NCBI GenBank assembly: GCA_001600175.1
Contig: BCJC01000003.1
Span: 2,170,001-2,234,000 of the forward strand
Source: Erythrobasidium yunnanense
Taxonomy: Eukaryota; Basidiomycota; Cystobasidiomycetes; Erythrobasidiales; Erythrobasidiaceae
Direction: 5' to 3'
Length of the DNA: 64,000 nucleotides
The notes beneath the pieces were generated by a model. It ran no database searches. It was not told the DNA's origin and saw only the letters and a program-made list of their open reading frames with translations. Shown here one piece after another: positions 21,471-33,830 of this stretch. The translations under genes and the position numbers were made by a program. Numbering within the stretch: the first letter of the stretch is position 1; every line of letters begins with the position of its first letter.

Positions 21471-24400
21471 ATGGCTACACGAACAATAACGAAGACCAAA
21501 ACGAAGACGAAAGTAGAAGAGCCTGCGAGCAAGGGCAAGCAGCGTGCCGAGCAGCGAAACGATGCGGACGGGCCAGCGAAGAAACGGCGACCTGCTGGGA
21601 ATGGCTACAAGCTGGGAGCAGCATCGACGAGCAAGAATGTACCTAGCAAAGATCCAGACGCCGACGACTCGTCTTCGCCCGAAAGTGACGACGACGATGA
21701 CTTCAGCAGAGATGTGCTTGAAGATATCGCAAAGGACATACAGGAGCGCGAACACATAAAGATCCATGGCAAACGACGCAAGCAGGCTCCTAAAACGAAG
21801 GCTGACAAACAGACGCAAAAGACGCGTACAGCGTTCAAGCAGGGTCGGCGGCGACTTCGTTGCTGGCATAGCATACACTGACTATATTATGTACAGGTCA
21901 GGAAAGAGAAGCAAAGACGTCGAAGTGGGCCAGGCGAGAACGACAGCTAAACCCTGTCGTCAAGCTCCTCAGTTAGTCGCATCCCGCAGGCAATACTTAG
22001 ACCGCAAAGCTGACAAGTTATCCTTGTTTGCAGAGGTCGACTTCACTATTATAGCCTCCGACACCGAATCATCAGAAGGCTCGGTCGACACAGACAATGC
22101 AGACGAGCTGTCGGATGTTTCGCGCCAAATCTTCAACCTCTCGCATCGTCGCCAGTACAGACGAAAGTATCTCAATGAGAAATCAAGTCCTGACAAGAAA
22201 AGCAGTAGCGTAAAGAAGCCTGCACCGAAGAAGCGCTTCAGTTTTGGCCTTTCTTCAGACGAGGACAGCAAGGAGAATGTGCCGCACAGCAATAGACCAA
22301 CACCCAACAAAGCCAAAGCCGGCGACTCTTCGTCAGCTACAGAAGACAGTGACGCTCCTGTCACGCGACCCAAGAAGATCAAGGTCAAGAAGGAAGAGTC
22401 GGATGCGGAAGACGTCAAGCCTGACATATCCAAGCTTATGGCAGAAGATGATAGCGACTTCTCAGACGATGTCAGTCCTATGAATCCGGAAGCCTATCAA
22501 GCGCAGAAACGGAGGCGCGATGAGCGCATTGCGGAGAAGAAGGTAGGTCTTTGTCTATCATGCAACATAGCCTTCGTTGAATGATTCGGACTGCAAGGCT
22601 CGACTGGAAGGGCGACCTTACATCAAGCCTGAGCCAAGATCGCCGACTCTCACCAACCTGCCTGTGGCACGTGTGAAGCAAGAAGAGGAAGATATTAAGC
22701 CTGATCTCTCCCTTCTGCAACGCGCTATCAAGCAAGAAGGAGCCATCGAGCTTCCAGACGATGACGACGATTCCGATACGCCTCCAGACTATCCAGTGAC
22801 AGATCCGCGCTATGCTCAATGGGTGAATCGCAAGCAAGCTCAACTTCCACAAAACTTTCAACCATATATACAAAAGACACACAAACCATTCTTGGAGATC
22901 AAATCGCACCAACAAGCTTCTATCGGGCCTTTGGTTCTAGGCAAAGATCCTCATCAAGGTAACAAGAATGTGCAGATACCAGGCAGTATCAATCGCTTCC
23001 TGAGAAACTACCAAAGAGATGGAGTCAGGTTCTTCTGGAAACACTACGCGAAAGGCGAAGGTGGATTGTTAGGCGATGATATGGGTCTGGGAAAAACAAT
23101 CCAGGTCATTTCCTTCCTGTCTGCCATCATGGGTGTGTCTCTTCGCTTTTGTATACGAGTGATGCTGACGTTGCGCTATTCAGGCCATAACTGCACCGAA
23201 GCAGAACGTGATAGAAGGAGAGAAACCCTCAACAAGGCAGATTGCCCTATACCCGAGAAGCCAACGGACTTGGGTCCCACTGCACTCATTATTGCTCCTG
23301 CAAGCGTAGTCGACAACTGGGCAAGGGAAATCGAGACAGTAAGGTCCGATATTGCTTAAGGTCGCAGGGGAAGCTGACCGAGAATCGTGGAACAGTGGAC
23401 ATACCTTAGTGCAGGTGTCTATCGATCGACAGCTGCCAAGCAAGTCCTCAAGGACTTCAAGCGAGGCCGTCTAGATATTCGTAAGCGTTCATCGCTGTAT
23501 AAAAAGGCTTGAGCTAAGTCATGAATTGTATGCAGTCATATGCGGCATTGACGCTGCACGCAAGCAGATAGACGACATATGCGATCTAGACTTTTCTTGC
23601 ATCATGTAAGCTCCTTCCGAAAGGTTCGTGGCCGGACTGATGTGGTTGGCAGCGTTGACGAGGTACATAAAGTCAAGAATCCTTCTTCGAAAACCACACT
23701 AGCGTTCAAAAGATTCGCTTGTCAAGTCCGATTTGGCTTGACCGGAACAGCTATGCAGAACAAGTACATCGAGATGCACACTGTACTCGACTGGTGCTTT
23801 CCAACTAGACTGGGGACACCAGCTCAGTGGAAGGATTATGTCGATACGCCTCTCAAGACCGCACAGCGAAAGGACGCTACACAGGAACAGCTAGCCTTAG
23901 GCAGAGTGAGCATTTCTCTGCTTCTGACCGCAAGCAAGCTGACAAACCCAAAGGAACGCGCTATCACGCTTGTTCACGAATTATTACCTAACTTCTTCAT
24001 CCGAAGAACCAAGGAACTCATCGCGGACCAACTGCCGAGGAAGACGGACCAAATCGTGTTCTGCCCCCTTTCGGAAGACCAAAAGCGAGCGTACGGCCAG
24101 CTTCTCGCTCATCCAGAAATCAATACTATTCTTACACACGATGAGCCGTGTCCTTGCGGCAATCGAGATCCACAGAGCGGGTAAGCATAGCTTTGCTAAT
24201 ACAGTACCTTATTCGAAACATACTGACCGGGACTACTCACTGCTATATTAGATTGCCGTACAAACGCTCAAATTGCTGTGATCAAGAGTGGTACAAGCCT
24301 ATCCTTAAATGGATATCGATCTTCTGCAAAGTAGCGAATCATGCCGTCCTCATTTATCCGGACAAGCGCGATCGTGATCTCAATCCAGTCAAGTTTATGC

Positions 24401-26244
24401 AAGATCAGCAGATTACGAAGTGCGCTTTTCCAGACTCGTACAAGAATCGAGGACAGGATAGAGTAGCTAGCTCATTCGTCGACATGGACTCTTCGCTTTG
24501 TGGCAAGTGGGATGTATTGAAAGGCTTATTGGCCAGGTGGTACGAGAAGGGTGATAAGGTATGTACGGCTATATCGCAGAGCTGCCACCCGATATTGACT
24601 AGACCACCAGGTCCTGCTGTTCTCTCGCTCGACCCGTTTACTGGACGCGCTCGAGCATTGGATTGAGATGAGTACGTCATGAATATTAGCTGCTCGGCTT
24701 CAAAGCTGAGGGTCTTTCAGTCCCGTACAACATGGTCCGCTTGGATGGTTCAGTCCCAGCAGAAAAGCGTACGTACACCTCCCGCAATTCTGGCGTTGCT
24801 GAAGCTACTTTCACTTTAGGCCTCTCTCTCTGCGATGACTTCAATGACCCTGCTGGCGATAAATTCGTCTTCCTAATTTCTACACTGGCAGGCGGTGTTG
24901 GGCTCAATCTGACCTCAGCGAACAGAGTAGTGATCTTGTGAGCTGAGCTCTGAACCAGTTTGACTTCCAGCTCATATTGTTCCTAGCGATCCCAACTGGA
25001 ATCCCGTAGCGGATCTTCAGGCAATGGACCGTTCTTACAGATGGTCAGTCAAGCGATATCGACGCTGAAATGTATGTTGACACACTGCGCAGGGGCCAAT
25101 TGCGTGATGTTACTGTATATCGTCTGATCGGCGCGGGCTCGCTAGAGGAACTTATTTACTCGAGACGTAAGTCTTGCTATCCTTATTCTAGGGTACCGGA
25201 AACCGACATTCCAAATTATAGAAATATACAAGCAGCACCAAGCGGAAATCGCATACGAAGCCGCTGCACCCAGCCGCATGTTCGTTGGTGTCGAGGGTGA
25301 CAAGGAGCGGCGAGGGGAACTATTTGGAGTGGTATGTCCGCGCCAGCGTTGTCCTCGCAGAGTTGGTTCAAATACGTCCTCTTGACTAAACAGAAAAATC
25401 TCTTCCGCTTCAATCCGCGAACAAGCCGGACAAAGATGTCCATCGAGGAGGCACAGATATCCGAGCTAGGCTTCGCCCTCATGAATCATGCCACTCAATC
25501 GAAGAAAAGGAAACGAGGAGGTGCAGATGACTCGGATGATGAGCCTGCTGAGGTCACGCAAACAGAAGAAGGACTTGTCAACAATGAGGTGGGTCTATAG
25601 CAGACGTGCTTGACTGGAGCTGACAAGCGTATGCAGGCTGCTCTGGAAGCTATGCTAAATACCGGCGCAAATCTCAAACATGGTAAGTGGCGACCACAAT
25701 GGCCTCCCGCAGAGCACTCGCTGATGGCCGTGAGCAGAAGAGGAAGACGATGAAATTGCTCGCATCCTCAAGAACAACGGCGTCACCTACACGCATCAGC
25801 ATACAGTAAGCGTTATCACTCAACTAGTCTAGCTAGAGAAGCTAAAGCTCGATAACACAGGCTCTTGTCAAGAACTCCGTTGTCGAAGCGCAAATTTCGA
25901 AAGCCGCCATGCGTGACTACAAAGACGTCAAGAAGCGTGGTGCAGCTGCTAATCAGCGTGCCTCTACGGCCAAGAGATCCGCAAACGTTAAGAGCTCTAG
26001 CAGCTGGGCACCCAGCAAAGGCGCTTCCAAAACATCGGCAGCCGGTAAGGCGGAGCCGCCCAGCCTTACTCCTTTCGAGATGCTCTTTGAGGGCGGCCAA
26101 GTCCGTATGGACGACCTCGCCGATCTTGCTGAAGCACTGGACTTTGACAGTGCTGGCGGGCTTGCTCGAGCGTATGCTGCGATGAAGCCGGCTGAACAGG
26201 AGGAGCTCCTCACTCGAGCCAGAGAGATTGTAGAGAGGATCTAA
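21471..26244 (+). CDS. SNF2-family ATPase, ERCC6L2-like
   Basis: Rightward gene with many introns, about 1,250 residues. The first 450 residues are basic and acidic low-complexity sequence with Lys-Arg clusters suited to nuclear import. The helicase core follows: NYQRDGVRFFWKHY, Walker A in GDDMGLGKTIQ, TALIIAPASVVDNW, the DExH-type box as DEVHKVKNPSS, RFGLTGTAMQN, then the second lobe with VRLDGSVPAEKR, STLAGGVGLNLTSANRV and FDPNWNPVADLQAMDRSYR. IYKQHQAEIAYEAA right after the core is characteristic of the ERCC6L2 branch. The C-terminus has two helical segments, one ending EELLTRAREIVERI. Known relatives act in DNA double-strand-break and replication-associated repair. Rad26/ERCC6 is the main alternative. 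Introns between 23340 and 25700 are dense and some joins are approximate. Confidence 0.85.
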
Positions 26245-26327
26245 GATTGTATGCTATATCCACTATCCACATCAATGCAGCAAGGGGAAGTGAATGAAGT
26301 GAAGTGCGAAGTAGTTTTGTCGTTGTT

Positions 26328-29300
26328 TTATAGTTGCGCATTCCGCTTTTCGTATATGCGCTCAGCTCTTTGCAGGAGATGCTCGGGATAACCAGCCAGT
26401 TGCGCTACCTGTTCACGAGGCCAATCAGCTAAGGTGCGGACAGTAGAAGACAAATCGAGTTTTACCTTGAACGCCGCAGCATCGCGGTTCACGCCCGGCA
26501 CGAGCGTGTATAGGTATCTCAACGACGTCTGTTCATCGTGATGCTCTTCGGCGAGCTGAGTGCAGAGAAAGGTGACCCTGTCTCGCAAGCAAGGGCCATC
26601 GCTCTGCTCTTCTTGCAGAATGTCGTAAATGTCGTGAAGGTGTGTTGCAAATAGCGATCTTGACTGAATCTCGTTGACCAGAGCCGAGATGGTCGCTTCG
26701 GCAATGCATGCAGCATAATCCGCTGTGGTACCACGCCCAAACTCGTCAAGCAGCACGAGAGACTTGTTTGTAGCGTTCTCTAGGAGATACGCCGCATCGT
26801 CCATCTCCACCCGGAACGAACTTCTTCCTCTGGCAATATTGTCGCTATAACGTATGCGAGCGAAGAGCTGGTCCACAATGCCGATGTAAGCTTTCGTAGC
26901 TGGTACAAATGAGCCAGCTTGAGCCATCGCAGCGATGATGCCGACTTGTCGGAGAACAGTTGACTTTCCGCCCATATTAGGGCCGGTGATGACGTGTAGC
27001 CTGCTTGAATCATCCAGCTCGGTGTTGTTGGCAACAAAGCCTCGACCTTGCTTCGCTAGCTCGAACTCGGCAACCGGATGTCGACCTCCTTCGATGTTGA
27101 GGGTATTCCTGTGCGAAGCTGATCAGCACAGTACGACGGGAATGATCGATGGACATACTCGTCATGTACAGTCGGTCGAACAAGATTCAACTCCAGAGCA
27201 GCTTTCGAGAGAGCGGTCGCGACGTCAAGCTCGGCAGTCACCGCTGCATTGCGCCGTAAAGTGTGCCATTGGCTCAATACCTAGGTGAGGCTGCATTAGT
27301 GAGATGATTGTGAGAACGTGAAAGTCCGTACCTCATTGCATAGCTCCCGTACTGCAAAGGTCTCGGCTTCCCGAAGCTGGACGAGCAGACCTTGCATTTC
27401 CGAGTTGAGCTTTGTCCAATGCTAGGAGTCGACGTATCAATCAGCTACGTTCAGACATGACAGGCGAAAGCTTACATTATGTGCGAAGTAGCGAGCCGAT
27501 GCAGCCTTCCGAACCAGCGTTATTGTTCCCTTTTCGTCTAGTGCCGCCAAAGTTTCACGCATGCCTGGCGAGTGAGTCTTCTTCCAGCCAATTCTTAGTA
27601 TTGGCCCAAAGCGAGGGACAACCCGGAACAAAAGCTCATCGCCGGGCGCTAGAAGCGCTAGACTTCAGTATATAGCGCCGCTGAGGAGTAAGATCGCTCA
27701 CCTTGCATCTGTTTAGACAGTTCATTGTGCAACCTTCGCGCACGTAGCTCGACCTTTCTGATGTTCTCATGTATCTTAGCCATGATAGGCGATGAGCTGG
27801 TAAGCAAAGCTGGAGTCAGCAACGATATGCAGATCGAACGACGGACGCCTACTCCGCTTGCATGACAGGCTGATCCTGCTTACCCCACGTAACGAGGACG
27901 GTTGGCGGCTTTCCTGACTTCATCAGTATCACAGGAGACGGTTCTGGCTCTTCCTCCTCGGTAATCTTTCCTTTCTTCGACGACTTCTTCGTTTTGCCGA
28001 GAACAACCTCCATCGGTACATTCCAAGGGTCGATGCCGGCCTCCTCTTCTGTTTCATCGACACTCTCGGGCTGAGCTTGAGCACCCGAGGCCGATGCAGC
28101 ATCCCGCATCTTTTGCGAATCCAGCGCCGCAGCATCGATAGCTGCTTCAATCTTGTCGGCTAGGTCGTCGTGTATCTGGAGATCGGCATTGAGGGTCCTG
28201 AGAACCTGTAGGTCTGCAAAGTCGCTACCATCGAAGTTGACGTCCTCGATGGCTGCGCCGATGACGGCCTTGATGTCAGTCTGTACACGGATAGCTTTCG
28301 CCATTTGAAGGAGGTCTTCGGCCGTTGGTCTGCCAATAGACATCTTCTGTAAGAGGCGGATCTCATCGTCGAGTTGACGCAGTCTCGAAACTATCTCGTC
28401 TCGCAGAAAGGGCATCTTTTGAAAGATGGCAACTAATGCATGCCTAGATTCAATCTCTTGGATCGATTTGCTAGGCGCAACGATGCGGTCGGAAAGAAGT
28501 CGCATCCCAGCAGCTGTTACTGTTCTGTCGAGAACGCTGATCAGAGTGCCCGATTTGCCGCCATCGTTGTTCTGCCGTATCTCCAGCGCCTTCAGACTGA
28601 CACGATCTATCCTCATCGTGTTCGCGGGTCGCACGCGGAGTGGATGAGTGAGATCCGGCTGATTCTCCAGGAGGGTTTCGCTGATATAGTCTGCTAGCAG
28701 TGGAATGGCAGAAAAGCCAGACTCCACTTCTGCGTCGTCTTCTAGCGACTCAACTAGCTCCTCTTGCGCAGCACGCTTTACGGGATAAGAGATCTTGGGA
28801 GCTGCGTCAAGTTCATCAATGGCTTGACGGATCGGATGTAGAGCTTGTTCAGACCCAGCAACCTCTTCGGGCAGTAATATCTCGGCCGGAGCTATACGAG
28901 CCAGGTCTTCTGTCAAAGTCCGCGCAGCCAGAGTGGATTTCTGCGTAAAGAGCTCTCCAGTCGACGTATCTATCCAAGCCAACTCCAAAGCATCTGAGCC
29001 TGGGTCTTTGCAATCGATGGCTAGTAGGTAGTTATGAGTCTGCTTCTCAATGAAGATCTCGTCAACGAGGGTGCCTGTATCGGGGACCTCAGCGATGAGG
29101 CTCGATAACTTGCGTCTAAAGCCAGCTTACCTGGAGTAACAACTCGGACGACTTTGCGCATGATATTTCGCATATTCCCCTGCTTGTCATAGTGCTTTGT
29201 CTCTTCGCAGATGGCTACGAATCGATTGCATTCTCTGACGAGCTTCTCGAGATATTTGTCCATCTGGGCGATGGGAAAGCCGCACATCGGATAGCGCTTG

Positions 29301-29806
29301 CTTTCCATGCTCTTCGTTGTAAGACGTATCTTGAGCAGGTCTGCAATCTCGATAGCTTGGTCGAAATACGACTTGCGAACGCGACCAAACAAGGTCAGAC
29401 CTCGTCCATTTTGTCTTGTGGTCAAGGCTTCGCCTACCTCGTAGAACTGGCCCACTCGCACGAGAAGCAAAGCGTGAGGAAAGTCTCGAAGCCATCGCAG
29501 CAGATCTCTGGGAAAGCCAGGTTTCACGAAAGTGGAAATTGGAGGACGTCGCGTTACAAGCTCTGGCTTGCTCGCAAGCTTCGCCTGAAGCTCATATCGT
29601 TTCGGGAGAGGTGCATCATCATCTTCTGCTGCTTCTTCTTGCGGCTCTGGCTCTTCAGGAGGGACAGCTATCGCAGCTTTGGTTCGCTTGGCCGCATAGT
29701 ATCGGAGTTGAGTATATCGAGCAGCAAAGGCTCTTAAGGAATGACAAGCTGGTCGTGCTCTGAACAGGGCAGGTAATGCACGTCCAGCGATTAAGGGTCT
29801 CAGCAT
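26328..29806 (-). CDS. MSH1: Mitochondrial MutS homologue
   Basis: Leftward multi-exon gene of about 1,000 residues. The N-terminus MLRPLIAGRALPALFRARP is Arg-rich without acids, as in a mitochondrial targeting peptide. Domain I has the mismatch-contact motif VRVGQFYEV and the connector LDYYxxx-like LAWIDTSTGELF. The lever/clamp region follows (SVLDRTVTAAGMRLLSDRIV). The ATPase has TGPNMGGKSTVLRQVGIIAA (Walker A), the signature SSFRVEMDD, VLLDEFGRGT (Walker B) and FATHLHD. This matches the Msh1 class, which repairs or stabilises mitochondrial DNA. An acidic insert of about 60 residues lies between the clamp and the ATPase. Its start lies 80 bases from the stop of the HbrB-like gene on the same strand. 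Confidence 0.92.
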
Positions 29807-29885
29807 TCGCACATAGCGAAAGGCAAGCTGCACGTGCGGTATAGGTAGCTTTACCGATGATGCTGGACTACACTCTCCGATATAC

Positions 29886-31648
29886 TTACACAACATACAT
29901 AACTGGCTCTGTGGGTATCTGCTCGGGCTTTTCAGGCGGCTCGGGAGGTTCTAGATCTGGACTTCGCAGGTGATCGATGATGCGCTGTTCCTGTGAGTAT
30001 ACGATTCAGTCACTTCACAACGGAAGCACAAGACAGTACATACCTCCGCGACACGCTGATCCAGCTTGCGCTGAGCCGCCTCCCCCTCAGCTACTGAGTT
30101 CGGGCCAGCCGCAGCCTGATCAACGCTCGAGTAGGCAGATCGCATCTGTCTACCTTGTCTCCAAGCCTTTCTCTCTGCCTCTTTACCACCAGACTGCACA
30201 GCCGAGTAGTAACCTGCTGCATCGTATAAGCCGCTGAGACCGTTTGGTCCGCTTCCCGGTTTGTTCAGGCTGTTTGTAGGTCCCAAGGATGGCCGTCTCT
30301 CCATTCCCGCTCGCAACGCTCGACCCAGTTGCTCGGTAGCCAGCTGTCTATCGTCGTTGGTTTGTATGGATATGAGTATGCTGACCATCTGCAGGCGACG
30401 GGCGGATGCAGTACGAGCTGTTGCAGAGACATTCGTATGCGTATTCGGGTTTGCTGATGGCTCAACAGGCTGAGATGCAATCGAGCTCGGTATATGGGAG
30501 AAGAGGCGTGCAAGCTGGCAAGCGAGTCCATCAGTCATGCTCTGTGACATCTGCACGATAGCCAGGAAGACTCACTCGGTCGACTATGGGCAGGATGAGA
30601 TGGTCACGGAAAGAGCGAAGAGCTATACTACGTATGTCGATAGCTTCCAAGCTCCGATTCACATTCGAGCTTGCGCTGTGTAGCGATCGCACGCTGCCAG
30701 CAGCATTGGAAGGACGCAGGGCAGGGTCTGTTCGCAGAGGCAGAAAGATGCCTTCTACGTAAGGTAAACACCCGATAAAAAAGAAGTTCCAGACTTCGGT
30801 CTGCAGTATCAGAGTCAGGACAGAGGAGATGCCAAACAAAGGAGGGAGACCTACCACCCGGATCAGAAGCTTCTCATCGCTTAGATCGACTAATTTAGCA
30901 TTGAGAGTAAGCATCCCCATCGCCAGTAAGTCCAGCAAATCGCTGGTCAATGCCATCGTCAATGTCGACGTTAGGCCATACCGCTCGATGCTTCGCTTAA
31001 CGTGAGCAGAGACAAGCTCATTCAGATCTTCGATGTATCCTCTCTGTCCTTCGCCATTGCTGAAAGTATGCTGCAGTCAGTACGGTACTGTCGCTCAGCG
31101 GGGACTTCAGCCTACAATAAAGGCAGAGTCCGTATGCAGACTGCCGTCCAGGCATCACTTTCCGCACTCTGGTTTGCATGAGCGCTATTGCTAGTCCCTG
31201 CAATGCTGCCCTCTTTAGACGCAATAGACGAGCCTGCCGCTCCTATTCTCGACACGCTTTCAATCTTGTTTATTGTCGATGCAATCAGTCGAGCATCGTA
31301 ATTCGCGTGATGGGGAGAGTGTAATGGACCATGAAGAGGCGTAGAAGCATGCGAATGAGGGTTTGCGAGACGAGGACTCGCAGGTGGAAAGGGCGAGTCT
31401 CTGGCCGAGTTCAAGGCGGCATTCCCAGAGTTTACTGCTGCTGGCGAGCTTGAGCCAGCGCTTGTAGTACGATGTGGTACGGTTCCAGCTTGAAGCGTAC
31501 TCGATGGACTGCGAAAGTAGCCAGGTGTCGAGCTGCCCGAAGTGCTACCAGCGAGATCGCGTGACGAGCTTGAACGCGGAGGCAATGGTAGTCCTAGATT
31601 CGATGTATTTGCTGCTAGATTCTGTGTAGAATGAGCAGTAGGCAGCAT
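29886..31648 (-). CDS. TORC2 subunit, HbrB/Bit61/PRR5 family
   Basis: Leftward gene of about 500 residues in several exons; start ATG at 31646-31648, stop at 29886-29888. After a Ser/Pro-rich disordered N-terminus (about 150 residues) comes the HbrB domain: DAWTAVCIRTLPL, then GYIEDLNELVSAHVKRS, TEVWNFFFIGCLPYVEGIFL, and IDIRSIALRSFRDHLILP. These are the conserved blocks of the Bit61/PRR5 subunit, which binds Tor complex 2 at the plasma membrane. The C-terminus is a Pro/Glu-rich tail ending EPVMYVV. It is followed on the same strand by MSH1 after 80 bases; no functional tie is expected. Confidence 0.85.
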
Positions 31649-31855
31649 CCGGGCAAAAGCAAGCTCGAAACCGAACAGCAGGAACCGGGAAAGTAATTAC
31701 TTTAGAGAACTATGTACGTGTGTTTAAAGGAAATGATAGAAGATTTAGATACATATTCAAGCCGAGAGAGCTTTTGACAGTAGTCTTTCATTCTTTTTCG
31801 AATTGTCGAGTCTAAAGCGATATGGCTAAGCTAAATTGTCCTTTTAAGCATACTT

Positions 31856-33044
31856 CTAAGCCGACGAGGAAGGAAGGGCAGCTGAGACTGCGGATGAGAC
31901 CCCAGCGGCAATTGATGAAGTGACCCCGGCAGCTCCTGACGAAGCAGCTGAGGCGACTGAGGAGGCACCAGATGCGGCGGAGGATGTAGCCTCGGCAGCG
32001 CTGGATGCTACAGACGAGGTGGCCTCAGCGGCGGAGGAGGCGGCGGAAGATGTGGCTGCCTCGACGCTGGACATAGCGCTGGTTGGGGCAGGGGAAGGTT
32101 CACCACCAGCAGCAGATCCGCCAAGTCTGGCGGCGAAAGATCCAAGCTCGAGGCCAGCAAGGGCTGATACGAGCTGCATGCCCTCAGCCTGGCTATTGGC
32201 GCAGAAGTTGGTGAAGGTCAAGAGGGTTGTCTCGTTTCCGATCGTGCCAGTCTGGTCGAAGGTTGGGTCGTAGATGCTGAGAACGGTGGAGTAGTTCGAG
32301 ATTGAGACTCCCATAGCTGAGACTGGGCCGTTGGTCAAGTTCCAGGTCCACTGAGCAGCTCCGCTCGAGTTGGTCATCGTGGCATTGACGAGAGTCTCAA
32401 TGAGATCGACTCCTTGCCTGAAAGATAGAGGATAATCAGAAAGTGCTACGAACCTCAACGGCAGTCGAGCTCACAGGTTGATCGTGTGGGTTGCTCCAAC
32501 ATCATTTCCTCCCTCAGACGCAGTGACGTTGGGGAAGTAGGAAGAGTTGGCCCAGCTGCCAAATTGCTCAGTGACCTGAGTGACAGCTACAGGTACAGTC
32601 TGGTTGAGCTGGACGTAGGTGAGGAGGAAGCCAGTTGGGCATGGGTAGAGAGGGAACGACTGGTTGCCGGTGGTCGCGTTCGATGGAGCAGCCGTGATAG
32701 CGGCGGATGAAGCAGCAGATGATGCCAGAGACGATGCAGATTCTGTTAAGGGAGCAAAGAGAAGAAGTCAGGATCGATGAACGTCCCCGCTTGCCATTTT
32801 GGGCGAAACACTTACCAACTCCGGATGAAGCAGCTGAAGTAGCACTCTCAACAGCAGACGAAGCTGCTGATGTGACGCTCTCTACGGCAGAGCTGGCCTC
32901 GCTGGCGATGCTGCTTGGTCCTCCAACAACGGAGGAGACAGCGCCTGAGACGGCGCTCGAGATAGCGCTAGAGACCTGTCTCTGGTAGAGAGGGCCAGCT
33001 TGAACAGCGGCAACACCAGCGAATGCGAGGATAGGAGCGATCAT
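31856..33044 (-). CDS. Secreted Ser/Ala-rich glycoprotein
   Basis: Leftward gene of three exons. Residues 1-16 (MIAPILAFAGVAAVQA) are a signal peptide. A Ser/Ala/Val-rich repeat region follows (SSAISSAVSGAVSS), then a central domain of about 200 residues with many N-glycosylation sequons and Trp/Tyr/Phe residues (PLYPCPTGFLLTYVQLNQT, AQWTWNLTNGPVS, LLTFTNFCANSQAEGMQ). The C-terminal 90 residues are again imperfect Ser/Ala repeats around SSAAEATSS. It has two central Cys residues that could pair. There is no clear GPI-anchor tail, so it is probably released or wall-associated, with heavy O-mannosylation by Pmt enzymes expected. I recognise no named family. Confidence 0.75.
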
Positions 33045-33830
33045 CTTGTTTGATTTGAATCTTCTTGAGGATTTGACTTGAAGATGACCTTTTCGATGGA
33101 AGAAAGAAAAGCAAGAGAAGACACAGCCTGCGAAGTTAAGTAGTGGAGACGGGAAATAAGGAAGTGCTGCTGAAAGAGGAAGGTGCAGGCATTGAAGGTC
33201 GTCGGTGGCAAAAGTGACGTCGCGGCCCTACTCGGCGGCGGCGTCTTGGGAGGGTCCTGATTGATGCCGAAGCACCGCTTTCGGTTGATTGGTCCCCCAA
33301 GGAAATCGTGCGCGGGTGACGACTCGATGCAAACGTGCTTCCTGTTTTGCAGTGTTCCCGAGAAAGCTCTTTACGCGTCCCGTACTAAACAGAAAGTCGT
33401 TTACGCGTGCTGAAAGTTGGGTAAGTTGACTTACTGCTGCTCCTGTCATTAGCTTGTAATGCCTATCAGACTGTTAGCAATGCTCCTGGTGATTTGGGTA
33501 AAGGAACGGCTTGATTGAAGAAACGTGTATATGACTTTCGATGATATACTCAGCAGAGTAAAGATACAGATGGTGATATTGCCCGCAGTGTAGTCTGCAC
33601 AGACAAGCGTAGGGAAGTGGTACCGAAGACAAATATACGAAAAGAATAGGTCGGTAAGAAATTCGAATATTGTCCATAGCCAGGGTATGATAGAAGAGAG
33701 GGCTTGTTGCGAGTTGAGAGAAAGACCAGCATGAGTGATCTCTTGCCAGTTTGCCTCGCGCAAGAGGCCGAACGGCACCTCAGTCGAGCGCCTTCAGGTG
33801 TACGCATAGTATAGATCGAGATTGACAGTT
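33045..33830. other. Intergenic stretch with unassigned frames
   Basis: About 790 bases between the secreted-protein start and the stop of the first GH5 gene. A leftward frame at 33449-33778 (109 codons) has aromatic, hydrophobic content but no recognised family and no signal for splicing into a neighbour. The section 33045-33230 is purine-rich and probably promoter of the secreted-protein gene. Confidence 0.4.

Noticed and set aside
31920-32273. Rightward Ala/Asp/Glu-rich frame
   Set aside because: Exact mirror of the Ser/Ala repeats of the secreted protein on the other strand.
33449-33778. Leftward 109-codon frame near GH5 copy A
   Set aside because: No family resemblance; lies in the 3' flank of the GH5 gene. 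Kept only as a note in the intergenic entry.
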